Shown piece after piece: positions 39,701 to 50,134 of a DNA stretch of 64,000 nt; within the stretch, counting starts at the first letter, position 1, and the number at the start of each line of letters is the position of its first letter. This DNA comes from Lepisosteus oculatus (taxonomy: Eukaryota; Chordata; Actinopteri; Semionotiformes; Lepisosteidae). The stretch lies in contig NC_090704.1 of NCBI RefSeq assembly GCF_040954835.1, positions 44,892,979-44,956,978 of the forward strand, read 5' to 3'. Below the pieces are notes generated by a model. It saw only the letters and a program-made list of their open reading frames with translations. It had not been told where the DNA came from and searched no databases. Position numbers and translations under genes: made by a program.

Positions 39701-39866
39701 GTCTGGGGAAATGGCTACTGTGTTGCTGGCCCTGTTTGTCAGGGTTAGCCATGTATACTGTAGCCTGCCCCTGACCTAGATTATACCAGGGTAGTGTACT
39801 CTGGCAGTAGCAGGTGTGAGCATGCAGTCAGCTCTTTGATGCTCATGTATAATACTGCATACACTA
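39701..39866 (+). ncRNA. scarna16: H/ACA small Cajal-body RNA, SCARNA16/ACA47-like guide for U1 pseudouridine 5
   Basis: Two hairpins are separated by an H box and followed by an ACA box. Hairpin 1 (39,701-39,775) has a basal helix 39,701-39,708/39,768-39,775 with one mismatch, a GGCTAC/GTAGCC helix (39,713-39,718/39,760-39,765), and a 10-bp apical helix (39,725-39,734/39,740-39,749, two G-U pairs). The H box AGATTA is at 39,778-39,783. Hairpin 2 has lower helix GCAGTA/TACTGC (39,804-39,809/39,853-39,858) and upper helix GTGAGCAT/ATGCTCAT (39,816-39,823/39,839-39,846). ACA is at 39,861-39,863, three bases from the inferred end. The pocket arms CAGGT (39,811-39,815) and GTAT (39,847-39,850) are complementary to ACCUG and AUAC of U1, leaving U5-U6 unpaired. 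The distance from upper helix to ACA is 14 nt, as the H/ACA rule requires. Vertebrate SCARNA16 is known to guide this site and is hosted by SNHG20 upstream of SEC14L1. No clear CAB box (UGAG) is in either apical loop; TGAG occurs only within the upper helix. Confidence 0.87.
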
Positions 39867-40980
39867 CTTCAAATGCTTTGCACAATGGCAGCATTAACAA
39901 GGATTTGGAGATATTTAGGCCTCTTTTGTCTGCAGTGTTTGTTTTAAATCACATGATGGCCCTTTAAACGTATCGTAAGCTGATTTTTTTTTTCCCTTTC
40001 CCCAGTTAAAAACGCAAGGCGGTGCCCAGGCTGCTTTTTGCTTAATTTTGCAGGCGCTCCATAGGTTCTCCAGCCATTTAATCCTGAGCTGTTTATTTTA
40101 ATCAATATTTGACTGGGAATACGAGTACCAAAGACAACTTCTCAATGGAATGGAGCTGTGTGATGTGTTTGAAATAGTCAATCATTCTAAATCTAAAGGG
40201 TGGTGAGTCTCCTTCAAATAGGAAGCAGTTGAAGACTGGGGGACTGCTAAAGGGAGGTGGGCAAATACAAAATAAAATACAGCAAGATGTACATCTAGGG
40301 CTGCTTTCATTTTCCCTGAAATGTCGGGGGAAATCTGACCATCCCATTAATTTTCCATTAAGCTGAATTTAAAAACCCTTTAAACTCCTTTTGGGGAAAA
40401 CAGTGTAAGAAGGTAAGAGACACTTTACTAGAGCATTACGAATGGATTTACATGCATGGGTTAACTGTCTTTGTTTAAAAAAAGACATGCCTGGTTGGGT
40501 TACAGTTCTGTTTTGCTTTGGGAAGGGGAAATGTCAATAGAATGCTAGTCTCTCCTGGATCATTTCTGCGAACTCCTGCCAACAGCACCACACCCAGTCA
40601 CACATGCAAATATTGAAGGCGGTGGTGTCAAATGGCAGTGGTGCTGGAGGTTGGCAATCTGCTCTCTTGTTTCACCCATGTTTGCAATCCCTCTAGTAAG
40701 TGGGGTTCATTATTCAGCTTGGGCAGCTATGCTGTTTTATGTGCAAACTTCAATGTCTTCTTGGGTACAGTACTCTGAATATTCAGTTCTCTCTGCTTTT
40801 CCCAGTGAGAGAGGTGGCGGTAGTTCACTTTGGATATTTTTTAATCGCCAGCTGTAAAAAGATGGGGAGCTGGGGGTGCTCACTTTGAGTATCTCCGTGA
40901 AGTTAATCAAGTCTGACTGGAAGCGCGGCTCTCCTGTAGACTTCAATTCCTGGAGAAGGGACGGCGTTTAGCTTCTAAGG

Positions 40981-41225
40981 CAGAGGTCTCGGACGTGATC
41001 CCTAAGGGGCCTGGTGTCTTCTGGTTTATGTTCCAACCTCGTTATTTTCCTGGAGGACGAGGGTGGTTTTTAAGATCTTTTGCGGTTGATTACTGAAAAC
41101 GTTAACTTCATTTAAAGGCACGAAACACCTGGCTGGAAGTGTTACAGCAGTGCAGCTGATTAGACCAACTGTGTAACGGATCTTGGATGACGTGAGGCCC
41201 AGTAGGAACTGAGTTTGAACCCCTG
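40981..41225. mobile_element. Nonautonomous hAT-like MITE inside the host-transcript intron
   Basis: Ends CAGAGGT and ACCCCTG are near-perfect inverted complements. Motifs gtttatgttccaacc near the left end and ggcccagtaggaactgag near the right are those of a common fish MITE. The flanking octamers ttctaagg and atttaaag agree at 5 of 8 positions, compatible with a decayed 8-bp hAT target duplication. It lies between the proposed internal exon and the terminal exon of the scaRNA host. Confidence 0.55.
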
Positions 41226-41424
41226 ATTTAAAGCACATGATCATCTACTTTCTGGTGTCATGCTAGTGTGTGTGTTTTTTTTTTTCTCCATGGAACTAAA
41301 TCAGCCAGTTCTTATTGTAGGTTACTTTAAAATGGGTAACTGGGTGGGTCGTGCAAATAGTCATTTCTAAAACGGTTTAGTTCTTGATCTAACAAAAAAT
41401 GCTTGTTTTCCCACTTCTCTACAG

Positions 41425-42896
41425 GGAATTACACCTGGGTCTTGTTGGAAACCGGTTCCTGGTAATATAGGCTGGCAGCTGTGCAGGACCCTGCTTGGGA
41501 CTTCCAGTGTTGGTGGAAAGATTCTGTTCAACTGCAGTTTGTGTCAAAGGATACGACCAATGAGCTGTGACTGTTTTTAACAAGTTCTGTCTTTACCCAT
41601 ATACAAATGCTGTATTGAGGGAACTAGACTGGAAATGTTTCTTCATTTACAGAACAGGAAGTGGAGTTTCTTTTTGCTGTTGTTCCCTTTCTAGCATTTT
41701 GGCTTCTGTTTTTGCAATGGTGACAATTGCACTTCTGTTCAAGGCTACATATTGTCACCAAGCTGATACAGTAACTGATAAGAAACATCCCAGTCCACTG
41801 TTCTTTTTGGTCGTTTGCATCTAAATGCAATTAAGTGGAAGGGGTATTGTACTATAGTAATGTAAGATTAGTTGTATAGGATGTCCTTAAACCAGACTAC
41901 AATCTATGAATGGTTAAATGTATGTGTGTTATCCCCCAGGAACTCTGACACCTTTTATTAAATTGCACTAGGAGTCTGTCAAAACCTGTTAACTCTGAAG
42001 AGCGCAGGGACATACAATAGGTTTCTCTCAACATCTGGGAGGAACATGCACACAGCCTTTTTTTTTTTTTAACTGTCTTGCTTCTGGAGCTTCTCCCTGG
42101 TGAGGTAACAGAAGTACTTTGCCACTCACAACACTATATTTAAACGGCCATTTTCTCTAGGTGTTTGTCATACACATGGACTTTAGGTCTAGCTCTCAAT
42201 GCATGGTTGGCTTAAGTATGTAATCTGTTTTAAACTAACACCACAGTTATTGGCTGAAAGCATGTTGCATAATTGTAGAAGTGAACGGGTGCCCTGTGTC
42301 AGAAAATACAGTATTTCCTTCAGCCTCATTCCTGTGGACAGCTGCTGAGCAGAAAGCAAAACCCAATGTTATGGACATAATCCTCAGGCCAATCGGGATA
42401 GAATCCATCTCAAGCTATTAGACATTATTTAAAATATTACTTCAGTCCAGTTGCCTCTTTTGCCAAAATTGTGTGAAGTTTTGTATTACTGGTGCTGAGG
42501 TAGACAGAAAAGCTCAGTTGAAGTTAGATCCTAGGTTTCATTTTTTCAGTTTAGGTAAATATCCCTTGACCTAAGCCTTTTCATGTAAGGAAGATAAACA
42601 GAGTGCATCCTGTTATTTATTGAAGAAAATGGTTCCTACTAGCACAGTATAGTATCCTACTGTGCCTTTGAAAGAAGGAATTCTCTTGACCTACACTTGA
42701 CAGTTTTAGTACAGCTGGTTGTCTTCCTAAAGCTGCTTGTTTTGGATTGAAACAGGTTTCGCAATGTTGAACTTCCTGATTTCCATATTATCTGTGGGCT
42801 TAATGTGCCCTTTTCAGTTCTGTAATAAGCTTGCGTGCTTTTATTACCTGTTCCACTAGCTTGATATGTGTATGAATAAACTTTGCATTGGTTGTC
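41425..42896 (+). other. Candidate terminal exon of the scaRNA host transcript
   Basis: It begins after the acceptor ccacttctctacag and runs without an obvious donor to the AATAAA signal at 42,875-42,880. A GT-rich stretch (ggttgtcttttgcggttg) follows the signal, as at cleavage sites. The region is AT-rich and full of stop codons; an 85-codon frame inside it (41,567-41,824) has no recognisable features. Confidence 0.45.
42875..42880 (+). terminator. Polyadenylation signal AATAAA
   Basis: Canonical hexamer followed about 15 bases later by a GT-rich element. It is the best candidate for the 3' end of the noncoding host transcript that starts near 38 kb. Other AATAAA hexamers exist in AT-rich parts of the window, so this call depends on the exon model. 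Confidence 0.5.
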
Positions 42897-42900
42897 TTTT

Positions 42901-45900
42901 GCGGTTGCCTAATTCTGGAGTTTAATTTGGTCCTCTAAACTGAACTTTGGGAGTGGTCAGCACTGGAATGGGAGATCTCCCAAGATTAGATTGCATGTCT
43001 GTAAGTGAAGTTGGTATTCTCCTTTTGAATGAGAATTTCCACAATGAATGTTCCAGCAAGGTGACCGGGTGCATGGTGCTGTCCTCCCTGTGACACATGA
43101 CACAAACATCCTGACTTCTTGGTAATTGAAGAACACATGGCACTGTTTGTAAGACTGGGTATTAATCCAGTTATCTTGCCTAAATTCTAGTCTTGGTTTC
43201 AACCATCTAACCCCCTAGAATTCCCCCCCCCCCCCCCAGTTAATCTGGTGATGCAGTTTCTCCATCTCATCAGGTGTGCAGTGGGACTGCATGTCTGTGG
43301 ATTCCCTGACCCATCTGTATCTTTTTCAGGAACTGGGGAACCCTTGTTTAGCAAGTGAAGAATGAATTCACACGTGATTTCATAAATTCCTTCCTCATTT
43401 CTAGAGATGAAACAGTCAACTTCATGCTTCCTCCTTGGCATAAAAATAAGTTATGCTCTTAAATTCATGTGGCTCAGAACTGGATGAAAAACAGTTTTTC
43501 AAGGCTCAAGTTTCCAGTTACCCAACTGGGACTAATGTGGGAGAAATGTTTTAATTTCAAATTCAAATTAGAGGAGTCTGTGATGCAGGCCTGAAACTAC
43601 TTAAAGAAGGTTTTTGGAAAGTAAATGACCTAATGGGACAGAATTTCCAGAATAGGAACTGTTGCTTGAAACAATCATTTAATTTGCAAATTAGCAGGAA
43701 ACAAAAATAGGATTTGACTCCAATTTGTTTGCCATAGTCCCATGGTACTGTGGCAAGTGAATGGATTAAGGATCAGTAAATTGAAGGTATTTGTAAATGA
43801 ATCTAATTCAGAAATATAAAGATACAAGGGTGTAATGTTTAATGTTTCTTGCTCTTGATAGGGTTTGAACTAGACAAGTTGCTATGTCATGCTCTTACAG
43901 AAGAGTTCTTTTAATTTTCAGAATATGACTGTTTCTCAGAACAGGCAGAAGCTGTGCCATAATGTTGTGTTCTTAACCACAGAGATTGACCTCAGTGGTT
44001 GTGCTAATGTCTTATCCTTTTAGAATTATACTTCTGGTGTGAGTTCCACCTATGAGTCACAATTGCTGAGTTCGGTTTTATTGACATCTGTTATTGAACA
44101 GGCAAATGAACAACTAAAGCTGAATGGTTGTATAATGCAAATCTATAAAGATAGCATGAACTATTTGAGTAATTAAACTAAGTATATCATAGGGCACATT
44201 GATAAGTGAGTTGTATTTTACACCTTAAAATAATACTCAACTGTTCTGAAAGAGCAGTTAGTTATAACAAGAAAGATAAGTTAAAGTTTATTCATTGGAT
44301 TCTTTACTATAATTAAGGATCTGGAATTGAACCAATGTGGTAAATAATTACTAGAGCCAGGGCTGTAGTGCTAGTTGTAGGACAGTACAGGGTGAGTGTT
44401 TGATAGTGACCATAACTTGGGCCTTTCATGTACCTTTTCGACTTTGACATCAAAAAGGTCCAACTGCATCGCAGCTCTCTTGATACGGCATAAGAAACAT
44501 CCTGTTCCGGCACCTGTGTCAAGACGATAGGAGCTGAGCTGTAACAGGACATTTTCCAAATATGTGATGGGGTTTCAAGATTTTTTTGTACTTGTGTTGT
44601 ATGCATTACAATAATTCCTAAGTCCCTGGCATCTTTTATTGATGAACCCAAGGCTCTGGATTAGCGTCTTATGCGTATTAAATACGTTTTGCATTTTCGT
44701 GTTCAATTCATCCTGCCTCCAGCTATGAAACTGCTCTGATATTTAAGTACTCAACAAACAGGCTTGCTTTCACTGGCATTTTGCTCTACAAGCAACACAC
44801 TTCTCTTTCTCTTCAAATAGAACCTATTCTAAACCTTGTAGAAAAAAAACAACAGAACATAAACTTCATTCCTGGTTTGTCTCCTAATAGATCAGCAGCT
44901 TCATGCTTTCGTGATTTCAATATCTTCCTGCAAATTCCACAAGGCCCTCCTGACAAGAGTCGAATCATTCAGCCTCTGTCGCCTCTCCTGGGGTCATAAG
45001 ACATTATGCATCTCCTTTCAATTCAACTTGTTTTTTATCTGTGGCTTAATAGAACTGGATGTTTGTGTTACATGACAGAGGAGAGCATCAGGTGGCAATG
45101 TCCTTTGTGTGAACCCAGACTCAAAGACAATTGATTTAGATTTTTACAGAATTAATCCTATTTTTCCAGGCTGACGGTATTTTGTCACTAGGCACGCCCT
45201 TAAGGGAAAGAGATCTGTAAGCGAGGGACTGAATGACGCCATTCTGGCCTCTTCTCCCTCCAGCTGCTGCCTGGCTTGTGAAGGATCAGTTGCCAGCTTT
45301 TCGTGTGACAATAGAAAAGAAAACAAAAACCCTTTCAACGCATCTCTGTGTCCGGGTTTCCGCTTTCATGACAGTAGGACAAAGTCACATGAATGCATCT
45401 CTGTCTCTGGGGGTTTTTTTTTATGACAATAGAAAAAAACCCTATGGTGTCTCAGTCCCTCTGGCTTACCGATTGAGCAGAGCGGGCGGCGGGGAGGTGA
45501 CTCCTGTAAACGGGCAGGCCATCGCGTGCGGCGCAGAGCTGGGGGCGGACAGTCAGGAGAGCACTGCTGCGTCCCCATTGGTTGGCCCGACAGGCTGCGG
45601 CACCCTGCCCCATTCACAAGGCTGCCTTGTTCACCGAGCACGTGAGCCTGAGGGATAGCACTTGGCCAGGAGCTGGGTTGACTTGGCATAGGGCTTTCTG
45701 AGCTCTACACGTCTTGTCCTTACACTCACACCGAGAGTAAAGAGATTGTACCGTACACACCAGAAACTTGTTTTCAAGTGACCTTGCGGGGGGTCTTTTT
45801 AAAAATATTTATTAAGCTTAATAAAGCTAAACACTGTGGGAGGATAATAACTCCCACGAGGAATCTGCAGAGTGCAGGGACTGAATAAAACAATCTTATA

Positions 45901-46298
45901 TAGGTCAGTGGTTGCCCTTTCTGGTAGAGCGAGTCAGGCCGGATAGTTTATAAAGCAAAGCATCCAAAACAACAATTAAACACATGCATGTAAGTACAAC
46001 TAATTTTGTATCATCAAGCCCATGTATTGCAATGTAAACTCATAAATATGTGTAATTCTTCATGTATTCTTAATTCTACAGCCCAATTAAACATATAAAT
46101 ATAGGAAAGTATATTTTTCCACGTGTTCTTCATTTTACTGTGAAATTAAAATAAAACATAATCCTGTTTCTTTCATTCCATAGTTATGATTTATCTTAGG
46201 CTTGGAGAATTGACCTTCTTTGGTGATTTCCGATAAGGGGTGAGAGGTTATATTTTGGGAATCAAAGGAGTGCAGGCTGCAGTGAAGGTGAATAATGA
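42901..46298. other. Intergenic sequence between the scaRNA host and sec14l1
   Basis: AT-rich, with a poly-C tract at 43.22 kb and a moderately GC-rich section at 45.47-45.65 kb. A 112-codon minus-strand frame at 44.31-44.65 kb has no recognisable content. No gene seen. Confidence 0.55.
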
Positions 46299-46578
46299 AA
46301 GGACAGCAGCCATATCACCCTGCAACTGACACCTGGCAGCCCCACTGGAGCCCAGCAAGTGTGAGCCTGGCCAGTACCTGGATGGGAGACTCCTGGGAAA
46401 AACTAAGAATCTGCTGGAAGAGGTGTTAGTGTTGCCCGTAGGGGGCACTCACCCTGTGGTCAGTGTGGGTCCTAATTTTTCAGTATATAGTGACGGGGGA
46501 CACTATAGTGTAAAATGGCGCTGTCCTTCGGATGAGACGTAAAACCGAGGTCCGGACGTTCTATGGTCATTACAAATT
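46299..46578 (+). mobile_element. 5S-rRNA-derived SINE, 5' half (interrupted)
   Basis: The head reads ccagcaagtgtgagcctggc and tacctggatgggagactcct, the A/intermediate/C-box region of 5S rRNA. The body follows with gggcactcaccctgtggtc and cagtatatagtgacgggg, ending in ctatggtcattacaaatt. The sequence that should continue is found again at 47,153, so the element was split by the reverse copy between. Confidence 0.85.
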
Positions 46579-47152
46579 AATAATAATAATTGCTTACACT
46601 TATATAGCGCTTTTCTGGACACTCCACTCAAAGTGCTTTACAGGTAATGGGGATCCCCTCCACCACCCCCAGTGTGCAGCCCCACCTGGATGATGCGACG
46701 GCAGCCATGGTGCACCAGTACACTCACCACACATCAGCTATTAGTGGGGAGGAGAGCAGAGTGATGAAGCCAATTCATAGATAGGGATTATTAGGAGGCC
46801 ATGATGGTAAGGGCCAATGGGAAATTTGGCCAGGACACCAGGGTTACACCCCTACTCTTTTCGAGAAACGCCCTGGGATTTTTAATGACCACAGAGAGTC
46901 AGGACCTCAGTTTTACATCTCATCCAAAGGATGGCGCCCGTTTACAGTATAGTGTCCCCGTCACTATACTGGGGCATTAGGACCCACATGGACCGCAGGG
47001 TGAGCGCCCCCTGCTGGCCCCACTAACACCTCCTCCAGCAGCAACCTTAGTTTTTCCCAGGAGGTCTCCCATCCAGGTACTGACCAGGCTCACACCTGCT
47101 AAGCTTCTGTGGGCTGCCAGTTGTGAGTTGCAGGGTGATATGGCTGCTGGCC
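46579..47152 (-). mobile_element. 5S-rRNA-derived SINE, near full length, inserted into a plus-strand copy
   Basis: On the minus strand it begins with the 5S-like head (reverse complement of tcccatccaggtactgacca and ggctcacacctgctaagc at about 47,065-47,105). It runs through the whole body and ends with the gtaagcaattattattatta tail at 46,580-46,600. At about 570 bp it is the most complete copy here. Flanks AAATT and GAATT may be the target duplication. Because it interrupts another copy, it is the younger insertion. Confidence 0.88.
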
Positions 47153-47437
47153 AGAATTCCCGGGTGTTTCTTGAAAAAAGCAGGGGTGTAACCCTGGTGT
47201 CCTGGCCAAATTTCCCCCTGGCCTTTACCAATCATGGCCTCCTAATTATCCCCATCTCTGAACTGGCTTCATTTCTGTGAGCTATTGTGTGGGGAGCGTA
47301 CTGGTGCACTATGGCTGCCGTCACATCATCCAGGCGGGGGCTGCACACTGCTGGTGGTGTAGGGGAGTCCCCATTACCTGTTAAGCGCTTTGAGTGGAGT
47401 GTCCAGAAAAGGAATGATCCATTATTATGATTATAGC
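47153..47437 (+). mobile_element. 5S-rRNA-derived SINE, 3' half (continuation of the interrupted copy)
   Basis: Begins with attcccgggtgtttcttg and continues gcaggggtgtaaccctggtg, then the body in plus orientation to gagtggagtgtccagaaaag and a short ATT-rich tail. Its first bases correspond to the position in the family where the 46,299-46,578 segment stops, showing that the two are halves of one insertion. It ends within 100 bases of the CpG island. Confidence 0.85.
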
Positions 47438-48151
47438 TATGTGCAGACAGTAGAAAATCATTCCCAGAGCATTTGTCACCCCAGCCTGGGGCCCTCACGC
47501 GAGGTCGCGCTGCGCTCTGTGACGTCCGCGTTCTTTCCGGCGGACGTGCGCGCCTCCGCAGCCCGACGTGAACGCGTTCGCGGAGCGGAAGCGAGACCTG
47601 AGGCCAACCGCCGGGGAAGAGGAGAGACACAGAGAGAGAGGAGATCGCAGATCTGTGAAAGGGTGACGCGGTGCAGTGGGCTGGTTTTCCTTGAGGAGGA
47701 TGTTTACGATCTAGTTCACCCCGATCCAGCCGCGTTTACAGCAAACGAGGAAAGTGGAAATCGCCTTCTCCTCCTGACGGGCTGCGGGTCCGGTGTGCTA
47801 GCCGTCCGGTTCGCCGGTGAGGGGGACATGTTGGCGCGCCTGGTGTCGGGGACAGACGCCGATCGCCCCGGGGCCTGAGCCGAGCCGACCGCGCAGGAGA
47901 TTCACGATGCGCCGGCGGTAGCGACAGAGGGAGCCGACGAAGACCAGACTTGGGCGGTGAAGTCAACCTGAGGACGCGGATAAACCAGGTCGAGGTAGGC
48001 GTGTGGCGACGGATCTCCGCTGTCTTTGGAGGGGGGGAGATGGCACCTCTGCGATGGTGTCCCGACACCGGGAGCCCCCTCTGTCCCGGCAGGGCGACGG
48101 GAAGACGAATCGTAATGAGTCTTTCCGAGACGCTAAGAGACTCATTTTGAC

Positions 48152-48180
48152 ACACACACACACAGACACACACACACAGA
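48152..48180. repeat. CA microsatellite (interrupted)
   Basis: acacacacac blocks separated by a single g occur in the 3' part of the sec14l1 CpG island; a TG microsatellite follows at about 48,318-48,342. Confidence 0.9.
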
Positions 48181-48317
48181 GCCCAGTCTCAGGAGAGAGA
48201 GGAAGACGGGGAACCAGCCTCGATGGTGTTGTTTGTTGTTTTTTTTCACAAGCTGTCAAAGCCTCGGCCCCTCCGCTGTCCGTTGAACCTGAACTTCGGG
48301 AAGTGTGTGCGTGGGGA

Positions 48318-48342
48318 TTTGTGTGTGTGTGTGTGTTTGTGT
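48318..48342. repeat. TG microsatellite
   Basis: Repeated tg with one ttt interruption, in the CpG island. Together with the CA tract 150 bases upstream it forms complementary arms in the same transcript. Confidence 0.9.
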
Positions 48343-49654
48343 GTGGTCCGGCCTGCTGCTGCTGCTGAAGTTTGAGAGTTGCACACACCACTGTGCGGGG
48401 GGAGAAACCAGGCTGCCTGCTGTCGCGGCGAGGGCAGAAGCGAGTGGAATTTAAAAATAATCACAAGTGTCATCGTCGACTCGGTAAGCTTCTCTCTCTT
48501 CCGTAGTTCCCGGGGATTTCTCCTTTATTATTTTTGTGCTGGGGAGAACAGCCGCATAGTATAGGTAACGTATCAAGTTACTCGTCTTTTCGCCTTTTTT
48601 TTAGGTTTTGTTTTGTAGTATGAACGGATTTTGAAGGACTTTCGAGTGTCAAAAAGTCCACATAACACCCCCCCCACACACACCCTGGTTTAACTTCAAA
48701 AGTCCTAGACGGGAGGTGTCGTGTTTTGTTCTGTTACATATATTTTTTTTAAAGGCACACAAGTAGCAGTTTACTGGAGCTTTGAACTGAGATTCAATAA
48801 ATGCGATTGTCAAGCAAGGTTCTTTTTCTGTTGGCGAAATATTCCGGTTTCGTGCAGGAAAATGGTTTTCAGAAGTGGCATGAGCTACGTTGACCGGTTT
48901 TCTATCTTATTCAGCGTTTTATTGTCATCATCAAACACGATATTTTGACGTATTTGCAATAAGCGCAGGTTGTTTAGGTATTATACTAAAAAAGGTTAAG
49001 TACAACTGACGTATTACCTTAATTATATAATGTACAGTTGCTATAGTATTATCAGCACATCTGTTATTATTATGTAGCCTTTCCACCCACACTGCAGTGC
49101 GAATTCTTTGGAAATTGCAGCCCACAGAAGACTTATATTTAAACACATATCTTCACATGTTGAAGCATGCATAAACATACCATGAGCTCGTGTTGTATCA
49201 TAGCTACCTGGAAAATTACTGGAAAGTTTTGGAAAGCTGAACTGAAGTGCTAATGTCAAAAGGGAATTTTGTTTAAATATTGTGACGTCGCCTTAAAACT
49301 GTGTAGTTCTAGGGACAAGAGATGTTCCTTTGTAACGCCAGATTGTGGATAATGGGCTTGATCTGCCCAGCTACACAGGAAAGTCCCTGTGTTTCTTTAG
49401 AGAAAGGCTGAATGAGACTTTCTGATCGATAAGCTATTAGCAACGCAATGAGCAAGATAAGGCCAGCATAGATTTCTTTACTTCTTAACCCTTCTTGTGT
49501 TCTTATCCGTCCAATATCAGAAAGTGTCTTATTCCTTGTAAGGACTGCAGCAGTCCCAGAGCCCACCCCGGTAGAATATATAATCTGTATGATTCTATAT
49601 TGATAAGTAAAGGCTGGCAGATTACCTGCAGGTACTAAGGAGGGTATCAGAAGC

Positions 49655-49795
49655 TATTTCTGGCACTTAGGAGGGTGGGAGAGCACCACAGTGCCCAGAG
49701 AACATGCAGACTCCACACAGAACATTCTCCAGGCCAGAATTGAGCCCAGGGCTCCAGAGCTGAGAGGCAGCAGTGCGTGCCAGTGTGCAACCCTT
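49655..49795 (+). repeat. Fragment of the repeat seen at 9.7-10.0 kb
   Basis: Motifs gaacatgcagactccacac, then attgagcccagggctccag, then ctgagaggcagcagtgcg follow the 3' half of the family in order. It lies in the presumed first intron of sec14l1. Confidence 0.6.
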
Positions 49796-50134
49796 GTGTT
49801 AGATTTGCATTATTATATGTTGTTGTGCTTATTATATTGATTATTATATGACTGTTAAACTTATAATTTAAAAACAAACACCTGGATTACTTGGGATACC
49901 TTCATTAATATACGTGACCTGCAGTAGTGCTTCGCTGTGTGGTTTTTCTTCAGATCGGTTTTAAAGAAATATGACATTTGTAGCATTTATGCCCAGAATG
50001 GGATGGAAATGGAAATAGTGGAATGGCGCCTGTGACCGAGGCTGGGAATGAGGTTGGTTTCTCTTGCAGGTGGGGCTTGCCTCTCTCTGCGCCGTGTCTC
50101 TGTATCACACACAGGCTGTGCTGAACCCCCCTGT

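Larger units (their letters stand above)
38000..42900 (+). ncRNA. Spliced noncoding host transcript of the scaRNA, SNHG20-like
   Basis: Inferred from the embedded scaRNA, a CpG-rich promoter, splice sites and a polyadenylation signal. A likely first exon runs from about 38,000 to 38,280 (donor ATGCG|gtgagt); alternatives are GAAGAT|gtgagt (intron from 38,019) and AAAG|gtaagg (intron from 38,682). An internal exon is proposed at 39,342-39,434 (acceptor ttcaccttgcag, donor CTTG|gtaaga), with another possible at 38,948-39,069. The last exon would start at 41,425 after cttctctacag and end after AATAAA at 42,875. The scaRNA falls in the intron 39,435-41,424. No exon carries a long or recognisable open frame. 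Snhg genes are typically poorly conserved in exon sequence, so identity rests on the scaRNA and on the position upstream of sec14l1. Exon limits are tentative. Confidence 0.6.
47480..48500 (+). promoter_or_regulatory. sec14l1: CpG island, likely promoter and 5' noncoding exon(s) of sec14l1
   Basis: About 1 kb of GC-rich DNA densely populated with CpG, in sharp contrast to the surrounding AT-rich sequence. It begins within 100 bases of the end of a nested SINE insertion. Candidate 5' splice sites on the plus strand include GAG|gtaggc (intron from 47,995) and TCG|gtaagc (intron from 48,484); a weaker ATAG|gtaacg lies near 48,566. Any of these could join to the acceptor at 50,832. No TATA box is evident. 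A 162-codon open frame (47,390-47,878) spans the SINE tail and the island and is taken as incidental. The exact start site cannot be read from sequence. Confidence 0.75.

Noticed and set aside
47390..47878. 162-codon plus-strand open frame at the CpG island
   Set aside because: It starts inside a SINE tail, has no recognisable domain, and its length is expected in stop-poor GC-rich DNA.
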